Both the position numbers and the translations under genes were made by a program. From the NCBI GenBank assembly GCA_024398135.1, contig CP073750.1, positions 2,728,001 to 2,792,000 of the forward strand: a DNA stretch of 64,000 bases. The letters are read 5' to 3'. This document shows, one piece after another, positions 51,172-59,677 of the stretch. The DNA comes from a bacterium SCSIO 12643. GTDB lineage: Bacteria > Bacteroidota > Bacteroidia > Flavobacteriales_G > Salibacteraceae. Within the stretch, counting starts at the first letter, position 1, and each line of letters begins with the position of its first letter. The notes below the pieces were generated by a model. The model was given only the letters and a program-made list of their open reading frames with translations, was not told the origin of the DNA and searched no databases.

Positions 51172-54100
51172 GCCAATCTAACTTTAAATACTTAGAAAAA
51201 GAGTTTTCCCTATTGTACAATATTGGACTCACTGCCGAATACAATTTGTATCAAGATCCGGTGACTACTTTGTTTAAACTACGCTTGTTTGGTGAGAAGC
51301 TAACCGATAAAATTTATGAAGAGCATTACCTAGAGTTTCCCTACGATAGTTCGTTTCATAATAAATTGAAAACACTTCAGTACGAAAACTTACTTCCTGA
51401 TAGAGTAAGAGATTTACTGTTTACCATCAAGAATAAAGGTAATGTAGCCGTACACGATTCAAAGGGAAGTGTGGATGATGCTAAAACCGCCTTGTTTTCT
51501 GCCTTTAAAGTAGCTAAATGGTTTTATAGTACCTATGCCAAAGAGCTTACAGATATTTCAACGATACGATTCTCTTTACCAGAAAACCTAGATGCACGAC
51601 ACGCATTGGCTATGGTAGAAAAGGAATACAAAATTCTGGAAGAAAAGTTTACGGAGTTATTGCAACAGCGTGAAATTAAAGAAGAACCTGCTGCCCAGCG
51701 TAAAGCGGTTATTACACGTTCTGAATCGGCTGCGCGAAATATTGATATGAGCGAGGCCGAAACGCGCGTACTTATTGATGAACAATTAATAAATGCAGGG
51801 TGGGAGGCGAATACCGCTGAATTAAATTATAAAACGAACAAAACTCGTCCGCAAAAAGGCAAAATGATGGCTATTGCCGAATGGCCAATGCAAAACAAAT
51901 GGGCCGATTATGCTTTATTTATTGGGAAGGAACTATACGGTATTGTTGAGGCAAAAAAATATGCCAACGACATTTCTACCGACTTGACTCAAGCCAAGGT
52001 GTATGCCTCTTTAGCAGAAGCCAAGAACGATGCGCAATTAATTGGCGAATGGGATAAGTACAAAGTACCATTTTTATTTGCTACCAACGGGCGACCGTAT
52101 TTAGAACAAATCAAAACCAAAAGCGGTATTTGGTTTTTAGATATCCGTAATAACCGCAATAGAGCAAGGCCTTTAAGAGGCTGGTTTTCGCCCGAAGGGC
52201 TCAAAGAATTATTAGAACAAGATTTGGCGGCTTCTAACAAGCAATTAGAAGATTCGGATATTAGTTATTTAAAAAATAAAAATGGTCTTGGGTTACGCGA
52301 TTATCAAATTCAAGCCATTCAGGCAGTAGAGCAAAAAATTGCCACTCAACCCGATGACCGAAAAGCCTTACTGGCTATGGCTACGGGTACGGGTAAAACT
52401 CGAACCATTATGGGGTTGTGTTACCGCTTAATTAAAGCCAATAGGTTTCGTAGAATTCTATTTTTAGTAGATCGTACGCTGTTAGCCACTCAGGCCATTG
52501 GTTCGTTTAAAGATAATAAGATAGAAGACCTCAACACCTTCTCTGAAACGTACAAGGTAGAAGGACTTAAAGAAATTATTCCTGATTTAGAAACACGCTT
52601 GCATTTTGCTACAGTTCAGGGTATGGTTAAGCGCTTGTTTTACTCCGAAGAAGGAGAAAGCAAATTGTCTATTGATACCTACGATTGCATTATTGTAGAC
52701 GAGGCCCATCGTGGGTACTTGCAAGATAAGGAAATGGATGATGAAGAACTCAACTTCAAAAACCAAAAAGACTATGTAAGCAAATACCGTATGGTATTAG
52801 ATTACTTTGATGCGTATGCCGTGGGTTTAACGGCTACTCCGGCACTGCATACATCTCAAATTTTTGGGCATCCGGTGTTTACCTATTCGTATAGAGAAGC
52901 GGTGATTGATGGTTTTTTAATTGACCACGATCCTCCATACATTATTAAAACCAAACTCAGTGAAGAAGGTATTGTATGGGAAAAAGGAGCAAAGCCTAAG
53001 GTATACGATCAAGAAACCAATTCTATTGTAGAGATGGATGCTATTGAAGATGAATTAAGCATTGATATTTCTGGGTTTAATAAAATGGTGATTACCGAAC
53101 CGTTTAACCGAACGGTGGTAAAGCAACTTGTGCAGGAGCTAGACCCAGAGGGCGAAGAAAAATCGTTGATTTTTGCGGCACGCGATGAACATGCCGATTT
53201 AATTGTAGAATACCTCAAAGAGGAATTTGAAAATATTGGCGTAGATGTACCTGATGAAGCCATTGTGAAAATTACTGGTAAATCTTACGATCCGCAGGGG
53301 TTGTTAACGCAATTCAAAAACGAAAAATACCCCAACATTGCTGTTACGGTTGATTTATTGACCACTGGTGTAGATGTGCCAGCCATTAGTAATTTGGTGT
53401 TTTTGCGCAGAATAAAATCACGGATTTTGTATGAGCAAATGCTGGGTAGAGCTACCCGTAGATGCGATGACATAGGCAAAGAAGTATTTAGAATTTTTGA
53501 TGCGGTTAGAGTATATGAAACCTTAGAAGATTACACCTCTATGAAACCGGTTTCTCCCAACCCGTCTACCACGTTTACCCAGTTGGCCGAAGAAATGGAG
53601 TTGATTGAATCTAACGAACGTGCGCGTAAGCAATTGGAGCAAATTATTGCCAAGTTGCAACGTAAACGTAAAAAGCTAAGTACCGAAGATGAAGAGCGCT
53701 TTAGATATAATGCCGAAGGAAAAGATCCAGATAGTTTCATTGATATGCTTAAGGACCATGTAGCCAATGAATCGCCTGCGCAGGTTATGCAATATGCGCA
53801 GTTATGGAAATTTTTAGACGAATATAAATCAGCTCCTGCGTTGCTGTATTGGGCGGAACAAAAGGATGAATACCTCACCACCGAACGAGGGTATGGGAAA
53901 GGGGAAAAACCAGAAGATTACCTAGATAGTTTTAGTGTGTTCATAAAACAAAACCTCAATAAAATTGCTGCGTTACAAATTATTTGTAGGCGCCCCAAAG
54001 AGTTGGATAGACAGAGTTTGAAAGAACTCAAAATGCTGTTGGATGAAAATGGATTTAATGCCCGTACGTTAAACACCGCTTGGAAGGCTTCTAAAAACGA

Positions 54101-54413
54101 GGATATTGCGGCTGATATTATTTCGTATATCCGTACCCTGGCTATGGGTAATGCCTTGGTAAATCATGAAGATAGAATTTCAAATGCGGTGTCCCAGGTG
54201 CGTAGTATGCGTTCTTGGAACAAAATTCAACTGAAATGGATAGACCGTTTTGAAAAGCAATTACTCCAAGAAAACATTATTCAACCCGGTGATTTAGATA
54301 CCAATCCTTTTCAAGAGGCGGGCGGGTTTAAACGCCTAAATAAAATATTTGATAACCAATTAGATGAGGTGTTAAACACCATTAACGATAATTTATATCC
54401 ACAAATAGCTTAA
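51168..54413 (+). CDS. hsdR: Type I restriction endonuclease subunit R
   Basis: A 1081-residue motor/nuclease subunit. The N-terminal ~150 residues look like the DUF4145/HEPN-like domain often fused to HsdR. The PD-(D/E)xK nuclease is at about 240-265 (WADYALFIGKELYGIVEAKK). Helicase motifs: LLAMATGTGKTRT (about 402-413), IIVDEAHRGY (about 507-516), GLTATPALH, LTTGVDVPAI and GRATRRCDDIGK. The C-terminal domain ends with the typical RLNKIFDNQLDEVLNTIND. It forms R2M2S with the downstream subunits. No inactivating change is visible. Confidence 0.95.
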   Translation: MSQSNFKYLEKEFSLLYNIGLTAEYNLYQDPVTTLFKLRLFGEKLTDKIYEEHYLEFPYDSSFHNKLKTLQYENLLPDRVRDLLFTIKNKGNVAVHDSKGSVDDAKTALFSAFKVAKWFYSTYAKELTDISTIRFSLPENLDARHALAMVEKEYKILEEKFTELLQQREIKEEPAAQRKAVITRSESAARNIDMSEAETRVLIDEQLINAGWEANTAELNYKTNKTRPQKGKMMAIAEWPMQNKWADYALFIGKELYGIVEAKKYANDISTDLTQAKVYASLAEAKNDAQLIGEWDKYKVPFLFATNGRPYLEQIKTKSGIWFLDIRNNRNRARPLRGWFSPEGLKELLEQDLAASNKQLEDSDISYLKNKNGLGLRDYQIQAIQAVEQKIATQPDDRKALLAMATGTGKTRTIMGLCYRLIKANRFRRILFLVDRTLLATQAIGSFKDNKIEDLNTFSETYKVEGLKEIIPDLETRLHFATVQGMVKRLFYSEEGESKLSIDTYDCIIVDEAHRGYLQDKEMDDEELNFKNQKDYVSKYRMVLDYFDAYAVGLTATPALHTSQIFGHPVFTYSYREAVIDGFLIDHDPPYIIKTKLSEEGIVWEKGAKPKVYDQETNSIVEMDAIEDELSIDISGFNKMVITEPFNRTVVKQLVQELDPEGEEKSLIFAARDEHADLIVEYLKEEFENIGVDVPDEAIVKITGKSYDPQGLLTQFKNEKYPNIAVTVDLLTTGVDVPAISNLVFLRRIKSRILYEQMLGRATRRCDDIGKEVFRIFDAVRVYETLEDYTSMKPVSPNPSTTFTQLAEEMELIESNERARKQLEQIIAKLQRKRKKLSTEDEERFRYNAEGKDPDSFIDMLKDHVANESPAQVMQYAQLWKFLDEYKSAPALLYWAEQKDEYLTTERGYGKGEKPEDYLDSFSVFIKQNLNKIAALQIICRRPKELDRQSLKELKMLLDENGFNARTLNTAWKASKNEDIAADIISYIRTLAMGNALVNHEDRISNAVSQVRSMRSWNKIQLKWIDRFEKQLLQENIIQPGDLDTNPFQEAGGFKRLNKIFDNQLDEVLNTINDNLYPQIA

Positions 54414-54469
54414 AAAAAGCGGCTATTTTCTAACCTATTGGCTATTATTACAGAAATAAAATAAGAAGA

Positions 54470-55930
54470 ATGAGCGCGGAAGAAATATCAAATAAACTGT
54501 GGAACTTGTGTAACGTTTTGCGTGATGATGGCGTAACCTATCACCAGTATTTAAATGAGTTAACTTACATTTTATTTTTAAAACTATCTGATGTAAAAAA
54601 CTTTACGGATCAAATACCGCAAGAGTACCAATGGGAAACCTTAAAGGCCATTAAAGATAATAAGCAGCTTTTTGATACGTACCGCGATATGTTGGCAAAT
54701 ATTAGTGCTAAATCTAACAATGCTACCATTAAAGAAATTTACACCAATGCGTCTACTACATTACGTAAGCCAGTAAATCTTCGCACATTGGTTACCCAAA
54801 TAGATTTAATTGATTGGTACGAAGAGCAAGAGCGCGATACCATGGGGCAGATTTATGAAGATCTGTTAGAAAAAAATGCCAACGAAAAGAAAAGTGGTGC
54901 TGGGCAGTACTTTACACCACGCCCGCTTATTGAGGTAATGATTGAACTAATGGCGCCTAAATTGGGGCAAACATGGAACGATCCTGCGTGCGGAACTTTT
55001 GGGTTTATGATATCGTTAGATCAGTATTTAAAAGACCGTTACGATTACGTGTTTGATACCAATGAAAAAGAACGCGATTTCCAAATTAATAAAGCCCTAA
55101 GCGGTGTGGAGTTGGTGCAAGATGCCCACCGTTTGGCATTAATGAATGCCAAACTGCACGGGTTAGATAGCCAAATATATTTGAACGATACGCTTACCGA
55201 GTATGGAAAAACCTTAAAAGGATTTGATGGCGTATTGGCCAACCCACCTTTTGGAACCAAAAAAGGAGGCGAAAAACCTACGCGCGATGATTTAACATTT
55301 TTGAGCAGCAATAAACAGCTCAATTTTTTACAACACATTTACCGTTCGTTGCATAAAAAAGGTACGGCACAAGCCGCTGTGGTATTACCCGATAACGTAT
55401 TGTTTGAAGATGGCGATGGGCAGCGTATCCGTAAAGATTTACTAGATAAATGTAACCTCCATACCATATTACGTTTACCTACAGGTATTTTTTATGCGGC
55501 TGGTGTAAAAACCAATGTGTTGTTTTTTACCCGTGGCAAAACCGAAACGGGTAACACCAAAAACATTTGGTATTACGATATGCGCACCAACGCCCCTAGT
55601 TATGGTAAGCGTACCCCATTTACGCGTAAAGCCTTTGCCGATTTTATTACCGCTTATACAGGTGGCCTAACGGCCGATGCCGTAAAAATGGCATACGATG
55701 GCACCATTGACGAACAAAAACGGGCAGCCATTAAAGACGAACGTTGGCAGAGCATTAGCCGAGAAGAAATTGCTAAAAAGAATGATTCTTTAGATTTAGG
55801 CTTAATAGCCGATGACAGCATTACCAAAGTAGAAGACATTGGCGAACCAATGGATATTGCCAAAGAAGCTTTAACAGCATTGGATGCTATTACCCAAGAG
55901 TTGAACGCAATTATTAAAGAGTTGGCCTAA
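54470..55930 (+). CDS. hsdM: Type I restriction system methyltransferase subunit M
   Basis: A 486-residue N6-adenine methyltransferase. The N-terminal HsdM_N domain starts MSAEEISNKLWNLCNVLRDDG. GAGQYFTPRPLIEVMIELM (about 144-162) precedes SAM motif I DPACGTFGFM (about 170-179). Catalytic motif IV is ANPPFGTKK (about 256-264). It is 56 bases after hsdR, and its stop overlaps the hsdS start (TAATG). Confidence 0.95.
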   Translation: MSAEEISNKLWNLCNVLRDDGVTYHQYLNELTYILFLKLSDVKNFTDQIPQEYQWETLKAIKDNKQLFDTYRDMLANISAKSNNATIKEIYTNASTTLRKPVNLRTLVTQIDLIDWYEEQERDTMGQIYEDLLEKNANEKKSGAGQYFTPRPLIEVMIELMAPKLGQTWNDPACGTFGFMISLDQYLKDRYDYVFDTNEKERDFQINKALSGVELVQDAHRLALMNAKLHGLDSQIYLNDTLTEYGKTLKGFDGVLANPPFGTKKGGEKPTRDDLTFLSSNKQLNFLQHIYRSLHKKGTAQAAVVLPDNVLFEDGDGQRIRKDLLDKCNLHTILRLPTGIFYAAGVKTNVLFFTRGKTETGNTKNIWYYDMRTNAPSYGKRTPFTRKAFADFITAYTGGLTADAVKMAYDGTIDEQKRAAIKDERWQSISREEIAKKNDSLDLGLIADDSITKVEDIGEPMDIAKEALTALDAITQELNAIIKELA

Positions 55931-57393
55931 TGGAGAAGTTACCGAAGAATTGGATTGAGACCTCATTGGGTTATATTTCAGAATGGTCATCTGGAGGAAC
56001 ACCAAAAAGGAATAATGCAGCTTACTATAATGGACACATTCCATGGATTAAAACTGGAGATTTAAATAATGGACTTATAGAAACTGTTTCAGAGTATATA
56101 ACTGAAGAAGGGTTGAATAATTCAAGCGCAAAGGTTTTCCCAAAGGGTTCAGTTGCCATAGCTATGTATGGAGCAACCATTGGTAAAACAGGGTTGTTTG
56201 GTATGGATGCTGCGACAAATCAAGCTTGTGGAGTGGCGCAGCCATATTTAGGAATGAATAAGTTTCTACATTACTACCTAAAGTCTGAAAAACAAGCATT
56301 TATTGATAAGGGGAAAGGAGGGGCCCAACCGAACATATCTCAAACTGTTTTGAAGGCCCATAAAATTGGGTTACCCCCGCTTGCAGAGCAACAACGCATT
56401 GTAGCCAAGTTAGATGGTTTATTTGGGCATTTGGAGCAGGTGAAAACCCGTTTGGATAAAGTGCCTCAATTGCTTAAAAACTTCCGCCAAGCCATCCTTA
56501 CCCAAGCAGTAACCGGTAAGTTAACGGAGGAGTGGCGTAAAGGGAAGGAGTTGGATGAAGCGTATTTTTACGATATTGAAAAATCACATCTGAGTAAAAC
56601 GAAGCCAGTTAAGGTAAGAGGGAAAAAAGGTTTTAATGAAGAGTTAGGCCTATTTGAGATACCAAAAAATTGGAGGTGGATATCAAATTATAAATTGACT
56701 GTTGATGGAGGAAACTCTATTTGTGCGGGACCTTTTGGGACAATTTTTAAAGCTAAAGATTTTAGAACCGAAGGTATTCCAATAATTTTTTTAAGACACG
56801 TAAAGCCTGAAGGGTTTAACCAAAGGAAACCAAACTATATGGATCCGACAGTATGGAAAGAATATCATCAGGAATATTCAATATATGGTGGAGAGTTATT
56901 GATAACTAAGCTTGGGGATCCACCTGGAGATGCAACCATTTTTCCATCTGATTTTGGTGTTGCAATGTTAACACCGGATGTAATGAAGGCTGATTACAAT
57001 CCCGAATTATTTAATGTAAAATATGCGTCATACTACTTTAATTCAAATGTATGTAAGGACATCATTTCAGATGTCTCTTTTGGTATGACTCGATTAAGAA
57101 TTGATTTAACCATGTTTAAATCTTTTCCTATACCAGTTCCTTCGATTCAAGAACAAACCGAAATCGTTCGCAGGGTAGAGCAGTTATTTGCCAAGGCAGA
57201 TAAAATAGAAGCGGCTTATACTCATTTAAAACAAAAAGTAGATAATTTACCCCAAGCCATACTAGCTAAGGCCTTTAAAGGAGAGTTGGTAGAGCAGTTA
57301 CCTACAGACGGTGATGCTAAGGAGTTATTATCGAAGATTGCGGCTTTGAAAGCAGAGGCTGTTAAGGGTAAAAAGAAGGGGAGGAAGAAATAA
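55930..57393 (+). CDS. hsdS: Type I restriction system specificity subunit S
   Basis: A 487-residue DNA-recognition subunit with two target-recognition domains: about 1-150 (WIETSLGYISEWSSGGTPKR, DAATNQACGVAQPY) and about 240-400 (NWRWISNYKLTVDGGNS). Each is followed by the conserved helical spacer (LPPLAEQQRIVAKLDGLFGHLEQVKTRLD near 155-185, and IQEQTEIVRRVEQLFAKADKIEAAYTHLKQK). A full-length two-TRD protein predicts an asymmetrical bipartite recognition site. The TRDs look more AT-rich than hsdM, as is common for exchangeable specificity domains. Confidence 0.95.
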   Translation: MEKLPKNWIETSLGYISEWSSGGTPKRNNAAYYNGHIPWIKTGDLNNGLIETVSEYITEEGLNNSSAKVFPKGSVAIAMYGATIGKTGLFGMDAATNQACGVAQPYLGMNKFLHYYLKSEKQAFIDKGKGGAQPNISQTVLKAHKIGLPPLAEQQRIVAKLDGLFGHLEQVKTRLDKVPQLLKNFRQAILTQAVTGKLTEEWRKGKELDEAYFYDIEKSHLSKTKPVKVRGKKGFNEELGLFEIPKNWRWISNYKLTVDGGNSICAGPFGTIFKAKDFRTEGIPIIFLRHVKPEGFNQRKPNYMDPTVWKEYHQEYSIYGGELLITKLGDPPGDATIFPSDFGVAMLTPDVMKADYNPELFNVKYASYYFNSNVCKDIISDVSFGMTRLRIDLTMFKSFPIPVPSIQEQTEIVRRVEQLFAKADKIEAAYTHLKQKVDNLPQAILAKAFKGELVEQLPTDGDAKELLSKIAALKAEAVKGKKKGRKK

Positions 57394-57510
57394 CTTGATT
57401 CGATTGATTAAAACAAAGATTAGCGGAATTATCAAAACTGTCTTTGATCTTCCACTGTGGTTTTTAATGACCGTATCTTTTATATTAAGCGTCAACTTAA
57501 CTTATTTACT

Positions 57511-58038
57511 ATGGATTTTACTAGGTTAATAAAGGAGATTGAAATAAAAATTAAACGGAATGCAATATTCTTTTCCATTTTATTAGGTATTACGGTTGTT
57601 TCGGCCGCATATTTTGGAGGGTACGAGCCATACCAGGATTGGTGGCAACAATATATTGGGAATAAAACAGGGCAAGGAATAATTACCAATCTGATCGTAA
57701 TTACTACTACTATTTATGCTTTCTCTGTTCCCATCTCTATTACTTTAATAGCTAAAAAATTTGCTCCGTATGATGAAGGTATTTTACGAGAGTTTTTGTT
57801 TGGCACCTGGAATGTTCAGTATCAAGTTATTGGTTTACCTATAATAATTGGACTCTTAGTAATCTTGAATTTTGTCGAAGCATTTAGAGGTTTTAATACA
57901 TTGGTTTTAGGAATTTCAGTTTTATATGCAATTTGGAATACCTATATCTTTTTTAGGTATATAATTGATATTACTATCAACGGAGAGAAGTATATAATTA
58001 AGTGGAGCCTTAAAAGGGCGAAGAAAAATTTACTATGA
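57511..58038 (+). CDS. Four-helix membrane protein, unknown (defence-island module gene A)
   Basis: Not recognised. It is about 175 residues from ATG 57511 (the frame also has a GTG at 57457). A short amphipathic basic start (MDFTRLIKEIEIKIKRN) precedes four hydrophobic segments: IFFSILLGITVVSAAYF, IITNLIVITTTIYAFSVPI, VIGLPIIIGLLVILNFV and TLVLGISVLYAIWNTYIFF. Between TM1 and TM2 is an aromatic loop (YEPYQDWWQQYIG), and a basic tail ends the protein (KRAKKNL). Its stop overlaps the start of the next gene by four bases. No known transporter motif is visible; a pore-like effector is possible. Confidence 0.6.
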   Translation: MDFTRLIKEIEIKIKRNAIFFSILLGITVVSAAYFGGYEPYQDWWQQYIGNKTGQGIITNLIVITTTIYAFSVPISITLIAKKFAPYDEGILREFLFGTWNVQYQVIGLPIIIGLLVILNFVEAFRGFNTLVLGISVLYAIWNTYIFFRYIIDITINGEKYIIKWSLKRAKKNLL

Positions 58039-59495
58039 AATTGAAGGTAGAGCATAAGCAGGTTCACCCTTTTTTTAAAGACGTTAATACCCTTATCATG
58101 GCAGGTAAATTGTCTATAGAACAAAGAGAGGATATTTTGTTTTTTGAAGCTTACAATGGCGTTTTCGAATTAATGGATTTATCTATTGGGTTATTGAATA
58201 GGAATGTGGACAAATTCAATAAAGTTTTTAATACTTCGAAATCGGAATCTATAGATTTGCCCATTGATTGGGAGAATGTTGAAATTGTTAGTGTTTCTGG
58301 TTTTACTCAAACTGATCGGGAATTAAAAGAACAAAAACCTAAGTTCAGTGTTAACAAGCAAATGGATTATGGTTTTTTTACTTACATAAATGGTTTTGAA
58401 ACATGGCGTAATACCGCATACAGTAATCAAAATGAAAAGCTAGTTTCTTTAATAAATGAAGGTATAATTGATTGGATTACTTGGGCTATTGAGGAAATGG
58501 AGACTAAACCTTTAGATATCATTGAGGAAGTAAGGATTTGCATTAGTGGGTTGCTGAACCAATTAGTGCCGGAATCATTGCCAAGTTCATCTTATATTTA
58601 TTGGGAAAAACATTTGCAATGGTACTTTGAGATTCTTATTCACAATGGTATTAATGTGATTGCCTATCAAAACCTTTTTGACGAGTGGTTATTGCGTAGC
58701 ATTGATTTAGCCATCAGAAATAAAAAATTCGCAGTAGTTGAGCGGTTTACAAGAAGAGTTATTGATGGCATAGGTTTGGTGCAATTGGACTCATATGGAT
58801 TGGGAAACTTGATAATTGAAAATTCAGAAATAGAAAAGAGATATTTCGATTTATCTTCAAAAGTTCAGTATATATATTCAATCCATGAATATGAAAAATT
58901 AGCTAATGAGATTGATTTGTTGGTGAACAAAATTTCTGAGCTTGAAATAACAAATGCCAAGGAAATTGGCGAGGGCTATAAAAGTGTTCTTAGGAAAAAC
59001 TTCCAACGTTTAAATTTGGAAAAATTGGCACTTCATTTTGGAGCTAGATTATTATTTGAAAAAGAATTCACCACTTTAAAAAATGTGCTAAATTATAATC
59101 AACCCTATGGAAACCATTCGTTTCAAGGAAATCGTGATGTTTTTCCAAAGACGGTACCTGAAATTTTAGAACATGGTCTTAATTATGAAATTGAAGGACA
59201 ACATTTTTATCAGTTTTGGCCAGGACATATGGATAGTAAATACTGGGTATACCAACTTTTGTATATCTTATTAGCACGATCATTTCTTTTGCCTACTATA
59301 GGTCGAAATAATTTCACAGACGCAATTAGAGATCCAGATCAACTATACTTGTTAAAGGATTTAAAGAAGTATTCATTCCAAAATGAAGACTTATTGTCAG
59401 AGAAAATTTATCCCGGATTTAAGGACTTTAAATTTGAATTTTTTGATGGGCAATTTGATTTATTGATTTCAAATTCTGAAAAAGTACAGAAATAG
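58035..59495 (+). CDS. Large soluble helical protein, unknown (defence-island module gene B)
   Basis: Not recognised. It is a 486-residue protein without signal or transmembrane segments. It is rich in helix and aromatic residues (FFTYINGFETWRN, WEKHLQWYFEILIHNG, GHMDSKYWVYQLLYILLARSFLLP), with no nucleotide-binding or nuclease motif that I can find. The start overlaps the membrane-protein gene by four bases (ATGA), so it is made with it. A sensor or regulator for the membrane protein is one reading. Confidence 0.55.
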   Translation: MKLKVEHKQVHPFFKDVNTLIMAGKLSIEQREDILFFEAYNGVFELMDLSIGLLNRNVDKFNKVFNTSKSESIDLPIDWENVEIVSVSGFTQTDRELKEQKPKFSVNKQMDYGFFTYINGFETWRNTAYSNQNEKLVSLINEGIIDWITWAIEEMETKPLDIIEEVRICISGLLNQLVPESLPSSSYIYWEKHLQWYFEILIHNGINVIAYQNLFDEWLLRSIDLAIRNKKFAVVERFTRRVIDGIGLVQLDSYGLGNLIIENSEIEKRYFDLSSKVQYIYSIHEYEKLANEIDLLVNKISELEITNAKEIGEGYKSVLRKNFQRLNLEKLALHFGARLLFEKEFTTLKNVLNYNQPYGNHSFQGNRDVFPKTVPEILEHGLNYEIEGQHFYQFWPGHMDSKYWVYQLLYILLARSFLLPTIGRNNFTDAIRDPDQLYLLKDLKKYSFQNEDLLSEKIYPGFKDFKFEFFDGQFDLLISNSEKVQK

Positions 59496-59677
59496 CCATC
59501 TAATACATAATTGAATATGCAATCAAAACCCCAAACCACTGGTGCTGAGCGGTAGTCGAAGGGTATAATTGTTCCTCTAAGATGGAGAACTTTCTCAAAG
59601 AAGTGATAGAACAAACCGAAGGTCAGAATAAAGAATGGCCATTGGTAGGGTAGAAAAATTATAAAATAGAAAAAAGA
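59496..59677. other. Gap with dispersed-repeat fragment and 23-codon frame
   Basis: Bases 59539-59568 contain GGTGCTGAGCGGTAGTCGAAG, which matches the TGAGCG..TCGAAG dispersed repeat of Bacteroidota and is related to the 49679 repeat. At 59581-59652 a frame MENFLKEVIEQTEGQNKEWPLVG begins like a real protein but stops after 23 codons; it may be a gene remnant. No other feature is visible in these 182 bases. Confidence 0.4.
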
